Source: Euglena gracilis (Eukaryota; Euglenida; Euglenophyceae; Euglenales). From it: 64,000 bases of DNA. Position 1 is the first letter of the stretch, and each line of letters opens with the position of its first letter. Made by a program: the position numbers and the translations under genes. Below the pieces are notes generated by a model. It was given only the letters and a program-made list of their open reading frames with translations, was not told where the DNA came from and did not search any database. This document shows positions 51,772-61,100 of this stretch, one piece after another. The DNA lies in assembly GCA_039621445.1 (NCBI GenBank), contig CP154955.1:36621123-36685122 (forward strand). The letters run 5' to 3'.

Positions 51772-52656
51772 CCCGGGCCAAGCGGGGCCTGGGGGGGGGG
51801 ATCACAATTACACATTGGCAGCGAGTGTTTCGGGGGGGGGGCAGTCCGCCCCTACCCATGGGCCAAGAAGGCTCACGGGACCGGAGGGGGAGCGGAGGGG
51901 CCCCAAGCGGTGCCTCCCCGGGTCACGAGCCCGGAGGCGCCCGTCCCCCTTCTCGCCCCTCCCACCCCCTCCTCGACAGCACGCGCCACACACAGCACGT
52001 GGCGCCACCGCTTGTGCGTTTCAACAAAAGAAAAAAAAATACAAATTTTTTCAGAGGCGGGAAAGCAAAAGGGAAGGGGGGGCGGCACCTCGGACCGGCA
52101 AAGGAGTCGAATTTAAATTGCACGGCAATTTTTTTGAGGAGGGGAGTGTGCGCGGTCCGAGGGTGCCCGCCCCAAGGAGGGGTCCCAAGGGGGCCCAAAG
52201 GGGCCACGAAGGGCCGCGAGGGGGCTCCAAGGTCCCCAAGGGCCTTTTGAGGCCCCACTGGCCCCCAAGGGGGCCCCACAGTCCATTTTGACCAAGCCAA
52301 GGGAAGGTAAAGGAGGGGACAGTGGGAGGGGGCCAACAGGCAACCCCCAAGGGGATGCGCAAGCCCTGCTGGGCTTTGCGCAAGCATGCGCACCCCCTTG
52401 GTGGGCGCTTGGGATGGCGCAATTCATTAAGAATTGCGCAGAGTATACCAAGTAGCCCCCCCAGCTGTAGCCCCCCTCCAATTGTACATTTTCTGCGCAG
52501 GGCTCTGTTCACACTCTGTTTTGTCTGACATTTGGCGTCAATTGTTTTGCATTGCAAGCCAATTCAAAGTACAAAGAAATCAAGGAAAGTTCAAATTACA
52601 AACAAGTGATTATTACTGATTATTCATTCAAGTTCAATTGATTGAACCTCAAAAGC

Positions 52657-55600
52657 ATGTCATTCTCAACATCACCATCCTCACCAACACCCACCCCTAC
52701 CCCATTTTTCCTCCAAGGGGAAAACCCCCACCAGGTGGGCCCGACGGGCTCAAACAAAAACGATCCTACGCGGGTTGCGCCGCCAGGGGTCCCTTCACAG
52801 GGACCTCAGGAGGGGCAACCCCTACATGGTCGCAGAGGAGGGTTTGAGCCCTCTGGGCTCACACTATGTGAGCCTGGGGAGCCCAGACTCCCAGATTATG
52901 AACCACAGGAGGACAGCGACGAAGAAGCAAGCCACAGCCATGACAGCCCCAGCCATTGCGGCCAGGGCCAGCAGCTCCTGGCCATTGCCGGGCATGCCCA
53001 GCCGGACCCCCAGCAACCAGAACCATCTGGGTCCGGCATGGCATTGCCCAGCAGCCTGGGACTGCTCTCTGGCATGCCCAGCTTGGTCATGCCAGGGTTT
53101 GTGCATGACATGACCAGGCAGGTCATGTGGCAATTTGCAATGCGAGGGAAGATCAAAGAAGAAGAGGAAGAACCAGCAGAAGAAGAAGACGAAGAAGAAT
53201 TTGCAGGCCATGCCCAGCCCCTTCTATTGGAGGCGGGGCCCTGGCGGAACCCTGGGGATGCCGGGCCGGCACATGCGCCGGTGAGCCATGTCGGGTCTGG
53301 GCATTTCCCAGCTGGACCCGACCATTGCTCGCTGGTGCATGCCGGGCCCGGTCATGATGGGCCCCAAGGACATGCCCCAGACGGAACCACCCAATGGCAG
53401 CTGCAGGAGCTGCCCCCAGCAGGGGAAATGGTGGAGGACGAGGACCAGACGGCCCAGGGGGGGTTGGTGCCAGAACAGAGCCCGAAGGGGAGGCACCCCC
53501 CGCACCCCCCCCAGAGGCTGTGGGAGGAGGCGGAGGCACAGGCCGCTGCCTCAGTGGTTCTGGGGCAGGAGATCCAGCGGTTGGATGGTTGGGTTGGCGA
53601 CCTGCAAAGTCGGCTCGCTGAAGCGGGGGCCACCACAGCTGCTTCAGTTAGCCGCCTGGAGCAGTTGGTGTCCTTGCAGTTTCAGCGGGTCACTGAAAAT
53701 TTCCAAGGAGTGGTGCAGCAAATGGAAAGGACCCAGGCTGGGCTAGCGTCCCAGCTAGCTGAAAATTTTCAAAGGCTGCAGCAGGGGCAAAGGGAAAATT
53801 TTGCTGGGGGAATGACAGCCCTCAGCGAGCTGGTGACCAGCCGGCTGAGCGAAGGCCTCGGGACGGTGGCCCAACTAGCCCAGCGGGTCCAGGGGCTCGA
53901 GGCCATCGCCAGCCGGGGTCACCAGCCAGCTGAAGGGCAGGGGTTTAACGAGGCGATGGCTGGGCGAGTAAAAAACATGGAAGAGCTCCTTGTCACCTCC
54001 GTCCGCACCACGGAGGAGGTGATGAGGAGCCAGGAGCTGGCCAGCGGGCGACAGCAGGCCCAGGCCGAGGCCCTGGACCAAAAATTAAACCAGCTGACGG
54101 GTGAACTCGGGGGGCTGCGAGAAAGAAATGCAGGGATTGCACAGGCCCTGCAAAATTTTCGAGCAGAGCTGGACGGACAGGCCACAGCCATCGCTGAACA
54201 ACAAGGGACCATAAGGGAAGACATAAGGGAGCTAAGGGCCAGGGCTGAGGGGCAGGGCCACAGCCTGCAGGAGCTGTGGGCCGAGGTCACCACCCACGGG
54301 CAGGTGATCCAGGCCCACAACGCCCTGCTCCTGGAGGTGGACTCAACAATGAAGGGGACACCAAAAGAAAATGCCGAAATAAAAAATCGGCTTTTCGTTC
54401 TGGAAAACAAAATCGAGAATTTTGGAAAATTTTGCCCCCCCATCCAGGAGCTACCAGGGCCACCCAGAGGAGTGGGGCCGGAGAGCGAAGACCCCCGTGG
54501 CCCCGAAGCCAGAGTGCCCCAGGCAATCACGGGCTCACAGACACAGCCCAGGCCGGGGGCCCAGAGTGTGAATGGCTCGGGTGCCGCGGGGGGAAATATG
54601 CCTCCTGGCCCTCAGCAACAGCTGCCAGTCCATCCCACCCTGCTGGGAGGCAAGGGGCCTGTGGCCCCCCAGGGGCTCTCCGCTGGCCCCAGCAGCGGGG
54701 CAGCGGAGGCAGTGGCCCACACACCCGGGGAAGTGGTATCCCCGGGCCCAGCTTCTGTGACTGCAGTTTTTCCCAGTGGGTTTTCGGGTTCTGGCCCCAA
54801 GAAACCAAGGGGCAGCCAGCCACAGGGTCCCATGGCTGCCGGGGGCAGCCAGCCCCAGGGCCCCATGGCTGCGGGGGGCAGCCTGCCCCAGGGCCCCACG
54901 GCTGCGGGGGGCAGCCAGCCCCAGGGTCCCAGGGCTGCAGGGGGGCCCACGGCTGCGGGGGGCAGCCAGCCCCAGGGTCCCAGGGCTGCAGGGGGCAGCC
55001 AGCCCCAGGGTCCCATGGCTGCGGGGGGCAGTCCGGTCCAGGTCCCCGCTGCTGGAGGGACCCCAGCTGCCCAGACACCTGGCACGTTCGGGTTCCAGGG
55101 GGTGGATTGGGAGGAAGCGGAACACCAGATTAAGGCTCACGGATTTTTTAATTTTTTGGCCAGTTTGGGAGCCCAGGAGCAGCAACAGTCTCAGCAAAAT
55201 TCACGAACGACGGGACAGTGCAGCACAGCGAAACCACAGGCAGCAGGCACAGCAGATCTACAGGGCCAGGGCAGGGATCAACCTGGGGTGAAATCAGCCG
55301 AGCACCAGTGGCCCCCCCAGCCCCGTGGGTTCCCCGCAGGAGGGGAGTTCACGGGGGCAATGGACCCTTTCGCCTGGGCCCCTGAGGCTGGGGCAGCATC
55401 GTGCAGCGCTGCCCCTCTGGCCTTTGGGTCCCAGGACACGGGAGCCTGGGTCCAGGGGGTCCAGGCAGCTCCGGTCCACGTGGCGCCAGCAGCCCCCAGC
55501 CCAGCAGCCAGCATGTTTTTGGGGCCGCTGGCGACACTCCTCACCAAAGACCTTGTAAAACCAGAGCTGAAAGGTGATTTTCATGATTTTTCAGTAAAAT

Positions 55601-56856
55601 TTCAGCTTTACATGCAGCAGGTTTCGATGGGACAGCCAGTGGGGGAGGAATTTAAAATGCTTGTTCTGACCGGCTGCCTGGACCACAGCAGCCGGCTGGA
55701 ACTCCAGCGGCGACAGGAAATGGGGGAACGGGTCAGGTTCCAGGATTTTTGGAACTGGCTGGCCCAGAAATACGGCGGGGACGTCCAGGCCTCGCTGCAT
55801 GAGCAGCTCAGGGCCCTCAGACCGGTCAACACGGGCAAGTTGACCCTCCCAGCGTGGCGTGAATTTGAAAGTCAGTTTAAATTAATTTTCTGCCGGATGG
55901 AAAACCCCTCTGAGGAGGAAGCACAGGCCCTGGTTTTACAGCAGCTCCCAGATTCCATGCGAAGGGCCATAATCAGGGAACAGACACGAAAAAATCAGGA
56001 TGCGCCCACAGTGCGGCTGTGGCACATCCCTGGGTTGACAGTGGAAAAGGCAACACAGCTCGCCCAGGAGGCTGTGGGTGAGGGGGAGCCGGTGACAGTC
56101 AGGGCACACCGGGACTCCTTCCTCATCAAACTCTACAGCCGGCGGGCGCTGGAGAGGCTGATGATGAGGAACGGGGCCACGCTGCAGGGGGGCAATACAG
56201 TGAAAATCACCCCCCACGAAACAAAGCTGGGATTGGAAGAAGTTTTTCGACACGCTGAAAATGAGCTGCGGTGCCAGGAACGGTCTGACAGCTATGGCCG
56301 TTCTTGGGGTGGACGGGGGGTCCCAGCCCACCAGGAGGACCACTGGGCTGGGGGCCTCGACAATTTTTCAGTCTCCGAAGTAAAATCCCAGGAAGCCAGG
56401 CCAGCTCAGCCCCAGAAAACCATTTCACAGCCAGCTGAGGGAGGAGCAAAAGCGGGACCCCCCAAAGGCCCTGAGGGGCCACAGGACAGGCAATCACGGC
56501 ACCGGGGAGGGTCACCTGGAAAGGGACGGGAGGGACGCAGGTCACCCAGCCCGGGGCAAAAGGGGAAGGGGTTCGGCAAGGGAGCTGGCAAGGGCGGCTC
56601 AGATTTTCGCCCAGCCAGGTCCCCAACCCCCCACCCAGCCACCAACAGGGAACAAACCCCCCCGAGGAGCCCCCGGAGTGGCCCCTCGGTGGACCAGCCC
56701 TGCAGCCAGTGCGGGGCCACAGATCACTGGTCTCGGGAATGCCCAGGAAAGAAGTGTTATGAGTGCGGGAAAACGGGACATCTGGCACGACAGTGCTGGT
56801 GGAGAAAGGGAAAGGGGAAGGGGGCGTCCACACCCCCACGGCGGGGGAGTGCCTGA
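52657..56856 (+). CDS. Chromovirus Gag, 1400 residues, with coiled coil, repeats and two zinc knuckles
   Basis: The first ATG in frame is at 52657 (MSFSTSPSSP). Parts in order: a Pro/Gly-rich head; an acidic patch (KEEEEEPAEEEDEEEF) near residue 170; a long predicted coiled coil (53550-54440). Then a Pro/Gln/Gly linker with a 33-bp tandem repeat encoding GGSQPQGPMAA-type units (54800-55035), and a helical capsid-like domain (55530-56200, LKGDFHDFSVKFQLYMQQVS, then FQDFWNWLAQKYGG). A basic tail carries two CX2CX4HX4C knuckles (56701-56796, CSQCGATDHWSREC and CYECGKTGHLARQC), which bind the RNA genome. Typical Ty3 Gags are 300-500 residues, so the coiled coil and linker are large additions. Stop TGA at 56856; pol lies in other frames. 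Confidence 0.85.
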   Translation: MSFSTSPSSPTPTPTPFFLQGENPHQVGPTGSNKNDPTRVAPPGVPSQGPQEGQPLHGRRGGFEPSGLTLCEPGEPRLPDYEPQEDSDEEASHSHDSPSHCGQGQQLLAIAGHAQPDPQQPEPSGSGMALPSSLGLLSGMPSLVMPGFVHDMTRQVMWQFAMRGKIKEEEEEPAEEEDEEEFAGHAQPLLLEAGPWRNPGDAGPAHAPVSHVGSGHFPAGPDHCSLVHAGPGHDGPQGHAPDGTTQWQLQELPPAGEMVEDEDQTAQGGLVPEQSPKGRHPPHPPQRLWEEAEAQAAASVVLGQEIQRLDGWVGDLQSRLAEAGATTAASVSRLEQLVSLQFQRVTENFQGVVQQMERTQAGLASQLAENFQRLQQGQRENFAGGMTALSELVTSRLSEGLGTVAQLAQRVQGLEAIASRGHQPAEGQGFNEAMAGRVKNMEELLVTSVRTTEEVMRSQELASGRQQAQAEALDQKLNQLTGELGGLRERNAGIAQALQNFRAELDGQATAIAEQQGTIREDIRELRARAEGQGHSLQELWAEVTTHGQVIQAHNALLLEVDSTMKGTPKENAEIKNRLFVLENKIENFGKFCPPIQELPGPPRGVGPESEDPRGPEARVPQAITGSQTQPRPGAQSVNGSGAAGGNMPPGPQQQLPVHPTLLGGKGPVAPQGLSAGPSSGAAEAVAHTPGEVVSPGPASVTAVFPSGFSGSGPKKPRGSQPQGPMAAGGSQPQGPMAAGGSLPQGPTAAGGSQPQGPRAAGGPTAAGGSQPQGPRAAGGSQPQGPMAAGGSPVQVPAAGGTPAAQTPGTFGFQGVDWEEAEHQIKAHGFFNFLASLGAQEQQQSQQNSRTTGQCSTAKPQAAGTADLQGQGRDQPGVKSAEHQWPPQPRGFPAGGEFTGAMDPFAWAPEAGAASCSAAPLAFGSQDTGAWVQGVQAAPVHVAPAAPSPAASMFLGPLATLLTKDLVKPELKGDFHDFSVKFQLYMQQVSMGQPVGEEFKMLVLTGCLDHSSRLELQRRQEMGERVRFQDFWNWLAQKYGGDVQASLHEQLRALRPVNTGKLTLPAWREFESQFKLIFCRMENPSEEEAQALVLQQLPDSMRRAIIREQTRKNQDAPTVRLWHIPGLTVEKATQLAQEAVGEGEPVTVRAHRDSFLIKLYSRRALERLMMRNGATLQGGNTVKITPHETKLGLEEVFRHAENELRCQERSDSYGRSWGGRGVPAHQEDHWAGGLDNFSVSEVKSQEARPAQPQKTISQPAEGGAKAGPPKGPEGPQDRQSRHRGGSPGKGREGRRSPSPGQKGKGFGKGAGKGGSDFRPARSPTPHPATNREQTPPRSPRSGPSVDQPCSQCGATDHWSRECPGKKCYECGKTGHLARQCWWRKGKGKGASTPPRRGSA
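54800..55035 (+). repeat. 33-bp tandem repeat within gag
   Basis: Six to seven units of GGGGGCAGCCAGCCCCAGGG plus CCC(A/C)(T/G)GGCTGC, one truncated. All keep the gag frame. Confidence 0.88.
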
Positions 56857-57461
56857 AAAAGCGGCGGCCAGAAGGGAGGGGACGGGGGCCCAGGGTGCCC
56901 CCAGCACGGCCCTCGGAAGGGGGGTAAGGAAAGGGTTCACGCACAGGGTTGGGTTTTGGTCAAGGGAAGGTCCAAAGGCAGATCCGGACCTGAACCTGCA
57001 CGGTCCCCCCAGCCCCCCCTGACTGAGACACGAAAAGGGGCTGGGGGGGGACCAGCAGGCCCTCTCATTCGACTCTGCCAACCCCTGGTCTGCGCTTTTC
57101 ACCAGTGAGGGCAGGCCAGGGGGGGGGGCTGGCCCTCCGCAGCAAGCCGCCCAGAGGTCTTCGGGTTCCAGCACACCCGGTCTACCGCAGATCACAACAC
57201 CAGGAAGGGAGGGGAAAAACACAAAACAAAAAAAAGAAAAAGAAAAAAACAAAACGCTCTCACAGGCATCAAACAGGGAGGCAGCGAGGGAGGTCATCAA
57301 CGTTTCCCAAACCAGCAAAGGCACGGATGAAACCGCCCCCAGCACGGAAAGGGATTCAGGTTTTTCGATTCGCCAGGTGAGGTGCGTCAGGGCCGCACCT
57401 TCCACCTCAGCCCCCACATCACAGCCAGCCCCAGCACCACTCCCAGCCCGTTCCTCAGGGT
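56857..57461 (+). other. Gag-pol junction, no continuous frame
   Basis: Short overlapping frames in all three phases. A Lys-rich A-tract (57210-57270) could be a slippage or junk region. Just downstream (57485-57520) one frame reads WISQDYHVREEYGSR, which resembles the segment that precedes the NPP domain in other retroelements, so some of this DNA is probably coding in a shifted frame. Confidence 0.45.
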
Positions 57462-58139
57462 TTGGGAGGTCGCCCTCCCGGTGGATCTCCCAGGACTACC
57501 ACGTCCGGGAGGAGTACGGAAGTCGACGCCTTTTCTGCCAAAGAAAACCGCAGGTTTGTCCGCTGGTGGGGGCCAGGGAGTCGGGAAGGGGAAGATGCCT
57601 TCAAACGGGACTGGGGCAGGGAGGTTTTGTGGATCAACCCACCTTATAAAAGAATACAGGAGGTTCTCGAAAAAATCAGGAGGGATCAAGCCCATGCCAT
57701 CCTGGTGATCCCCAGGTGGCCGGGGCGGCGTTGGTACAGGGAGGCCAGGGGCTTGGCAGTGCGCCAAGTCACGTTCCCTCAGGGAACACGATTTTTCGGC
57801 AGAGGGGAGGAGTTGTGCCGGGGGACCAAGTGGCCCATCACAGCCATTTTGCTGTGTGGGCACCCAGACCGGTGCACGCTGGAGGAGGTGACACGAAGGG
57901 GGAGGGAGAAAAAAAAACAGGTTCGGGACACATTTTTCAGGGCCACCCCCAGGGACCGGGGGGGCCACAGGGGAGGTCAAGCCGGCACACCTGGGGCAGG
58001 TGGGGAGAGCGGACCAGCCCAGGCGGATGCTGGACCTGTTCTGCGGGACAGGTTCAGTGGGGGGCGTCTACCGCAGCCTGGGTTACCAGGTCACGTCGGT
58101 GGACGTGGACCCCAGGTGGCGGCCAGACATTTGTGTTGA
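57462..58139 (+). CDS. NPPY (Dam-like) methyltransferase-type domain of the chromovirus
   Basis: The frame's informative part is 57510-57960: EVDAFSAKENRRFVRWWGPG, then EVLWINPPYKRIQEVLEKIR and AHAILVIPRWPGRRWYREA. NPPY at 57636-57647 is the motif-IV signature of N6-adenine methyltransferases, and the order VDxFA - NPP - hydrophobic strand - W matches the domain after RNase H in DIRS elements (compare 45.55 kb here). No glycine-rich SAM motif I is obvious, so catalysis is not assured. The frame differs from gag and overlaps the next frame by 113 nt; a frameshift or separate start is needed. Its last 60 residues, in the overlap, are probably not meaningful. The listed start is the first possible codon in frame; the true start is unknown. 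Confidence 0.6.
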   Translation: MGGRPPGGSPRTTTSGRSTEVDAFSAKENRRFVRWWGPGSREGEDAFKRDWGREVLWINPPYKRIQEVLEKIRRDQAHAILVIPRWPGRRWYREARGLAVRQVTFPQGTRFFGRGEELCRGTKWPITAILLCGHPDRCTLEEVTRRGREKKKQVRDTFFRATPRDRGGHRGGQAGTPGAGGESGPAQADAGPVLRDRFSGGRLPQPGLPGHVGGRGPQVAARHLC

Positions 58140-61100
58140 CGTGTTAAAATGGAATTTTAAAAAACAGTTCCAGCCTGGGGATTTTGAGGTGGTGGTGTGC
58201 GGGGTCCCCTGCACCGAATTCAGCCTGGCCCTGACCACCAGGGAACGGGATTTAAAATTGGCTGATCGGCTGGTGCAGCGGGCCCTGGCGATCATCAGGT
58301 ACCTCTGCCCACAGCGGTGGTGGCTGGAAAACCCCCGGTACGGGTACCTGCGGACCCGCAGGTACATGGCAGGGATCCCACACGTGGACGTGGATTACTG
58401 CCAGTATGCAGACTGGGGCTACCAGAAGCCCACCAGGATATGGGGCAGCCCCCATGTCCTGGGTCTCCGGCCACGGGTGTGTGACGGCCGGACCTGCACC
58501 AACCTGGAAAGCCCAGTACCTGAGGGGGGACGAAAGGGACGGCACAAAATTCGGCTCAGCAGCAAGCACCAAAACCTGCCCAGGCATCTGAAATATCGGA
58601 TCCCAGAGGCGCTCATCCGTGACCTGGCCACAGCACCGGCACCGGAGGCCCACGCTGCCGGGTCTCCGGAGCCAGAGCGGGACCCCCATACAGAGCGAGG
58701 GGTGCCCTCGGTCTTGCTCCGTGAGGTGGGGCAGGGTGCCAGTGAACGGCAGCTGCTGATGCGGGTGCAGGCCAGGGGGCCAGACGGACAGACCCACTTC
58801 ATCAACGCCCTCATTGACACAGGGGCAGAGGTGAACCTGGTCCGAAGAGGCATGCTACCCAGCACATACCTCCTGCCTGCCCCCAAGCCCCTGTCCCTGG
58901 TGACGGCTAGTGGAGCCAAGATGGAAGGGGGGGAACGTGAGGCAACCCTGGGCCTGGTCCTCCGGCGGGAGGGGGGCCTGGGTCAGGGGGAAGGGGCCTT
59001 GTGGACGGCCCCAGCCTCCTTCTATGAGGCAGACATCCACGTGGAGGCCATCATCGGCTTTCCGTGGCTGGAGGAAAACCAGCTCGGGGTGTTTCCAGAT
59101 CTCCGAGCCTTGGCATTGAGGGGAGAGCAGGTGGTCCTCCTTCGGGCACATGATGCGGAGGGTGAGCAAGTTCAGCCAGCAGCCCACAAAAAGGCTCAGA
59201 AGCGGGTGAGATACCTGAAAATGGTGGAAAAAGTCAGAGCACTGCGGCTTGCTTTGCCAGAGGCAGCCCTGGGGGAGGACACCGAGGAGCCTGAGTGGGA
59301 GGAAAACCCCCTGCACGAGGATGAGGCGACCCAGGAGACAGTTGCCAAGGAACTCCTGCGGGCAGCCCGGGAGGTCGAAGCACGGGCAGCCCAAGGGGTC
59401 ATCCTTGTTCCCGAAGGGGAACAGGTGACCAGCCAGCGGGCTGAGGAGCTCCGGGCAGCCCTCCGGAGGGACTTCGAGGGGGAGGTTCTCCGAGACAGGA
59501 TTTGGGGGGAAAGAATCGTTCGGGGGCCCCTGGGGGAAGGGAAAATCGAATTAAAACCGGGATCGGTGGCGAAAAAGCAGAGGCCCATCCACCTGACAGG
59601 GGAGAGACACAGGGCATTGTGTGACCTGGTGGATGAGTGGGTTCGGGACAAGAAGGTGGAGGAGGGGGTGCCAAGTGCCTGGAGCAGCCCCACATTCGTG
59701 GTGGCCAAGAAACAGGGGAAGTGGCGTGGGGTTGTGGATTTCCGGGCATTAAACGAGGCCACGGTGACAGATGCGTACCCCCTCCCCAGGATCGAGGACA
59801 TCCTGGTGAACCAGGGACGGAGGTACCTGTTCTCCGTCCTTGATCTCAAGGATGCCTTCCATCAGGTGCCCCTACACGAAGACTCACGCCCATACACCTG
59901 CTGCAGCACCCCCCGGGGGTCCAAGCAGTGGTGTGTGGTCGTGATGGGCCTGAAAAATGGAGAGGCCATTTTTCAGCGGGTGATCGACTACTCGCTGAGG
60001 GATGTGGCTGATGTCGCCAACCCATATGTTGACGACATCATCGTGGGGACAGAGTGGTGTGGCACGGAGGAAGCTACCCTGGAGGCACACGACCAGGACA
60101 TAAGACGAGTGTTGGGGGCACTGCGGGAACACCGCCTGGTCGTGGACAAGAACAAGTGCCGCTTCTTCGTAAGAGAAGAGGAGTTCTGTGGCCACATCCT
60201 GGGGGGAGGAAAACGGAGGCCAGCCCCGGGCAAACTCATGGCGCTGGAGAAGTGGGAGGAGCCCCGCACGATCACAGCCCTCAGGGGCTTTCTGGGCTTC
60301 ACCAACTACTACTCCAGCTACGTGAAGGAGTATGCCCGGTATGCAGCCCCCCTGATGGAACTCCTCAAGGTGGGACGTGTGGAAGGGAAAAAAGGCAGCA
60401 AAAAACCTGTGAAATTCGGCCAAGTGGAACGGGAGGCCTTCACCGCCCTGAAGCAGGAGCTCCTCCGGGGATTGGAGCTCCACACCATCAACCCGGACCA
60501 GCCATTCATTCTCCGGGTTGATGCGAGCGACAAGGCGGTGGGGGCAGCCCTGGAACAGTTTTTGGAGCCAACGGAGGGGATGCCCACAGCCGTGGAGGCC
60601 ACCACACGGAAAACCGTGCCTGTGGCCTTCTGCTCCAGGAAACTCACGGCTGGACAGGTGAAAAGCTGGTCTCCGCGAGAGAAGGAGACCTACGCCATCA
60701 TCCTGGCCCTCCAGAAATGGGCCTCCTACATCGGCCTGCAGCCGGTGTTGGTCCTCACGGACCACAAGTCCCTGGAGGCCTGGGCCAAGGAAACTCTGGA
60801 CACGCCCAGCGGACCTGCGGGAAGGCGGGGACGCTGGCATGAAATGTTCTCCCGGTTTGACCTTCACGTGGTCTACATTCCGGGAAAGGAAAACGTGGTG
60901 GCGGATGCCCTCAGCAGATGGGCATATCCTGCCTCCAAGGCATTTGCCGACATCAGCCTCCACGGGAGCGAGGAGGATGACGAGGCAATGAGGGCCATGA
61001 TCGAAGAAGAACGGAGGGAAGAGCGGGAATGCGGGACACCGCACGGGGGGGAGGAACTCCACGTGGCGGTAACAACACGCAGCGGGAGAGACACAGCGCA

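Larger units (their letters stand above)
50371..52640. other. GC-rich DNA between retroelements, no supported gene
   Basis: Begins with CCCAGCGCC...GGCGCTGGG inverted words (50400-50480) followed by a 13-T run. Contains two minisatellites (50830-51050 and 51190-51430) and a GC-rich tract. Near 52390-52510 are GCGCAAT/ATTGCGC palindromes that may belong to the chromovirus leader. Searching by eye, I found no long terminal repeat matching the 3' side of the chromovirus. Confidence 0.5.

Noticed and set aside
51700-51830. A TGGCAGCGAGTG block (about 51817) as primer-binding site of the chromovirus
   Set aside because: No matching tRNA 3' end could be named and no LTR end lies just upstream.
56599-57417. 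272-codon minus-strand frame across the gag-pol junction
   Set aside because: Leu/Pro/Ser-rich shadow of GC-rich coding DNA with no domain features.
59884-61062. 392-codon open frame on the minus strand
   Set aside because: It is the shadow of the RT-RNase H coding sequence, whose codon bias keeps the opposite strand open; no motif of its own.
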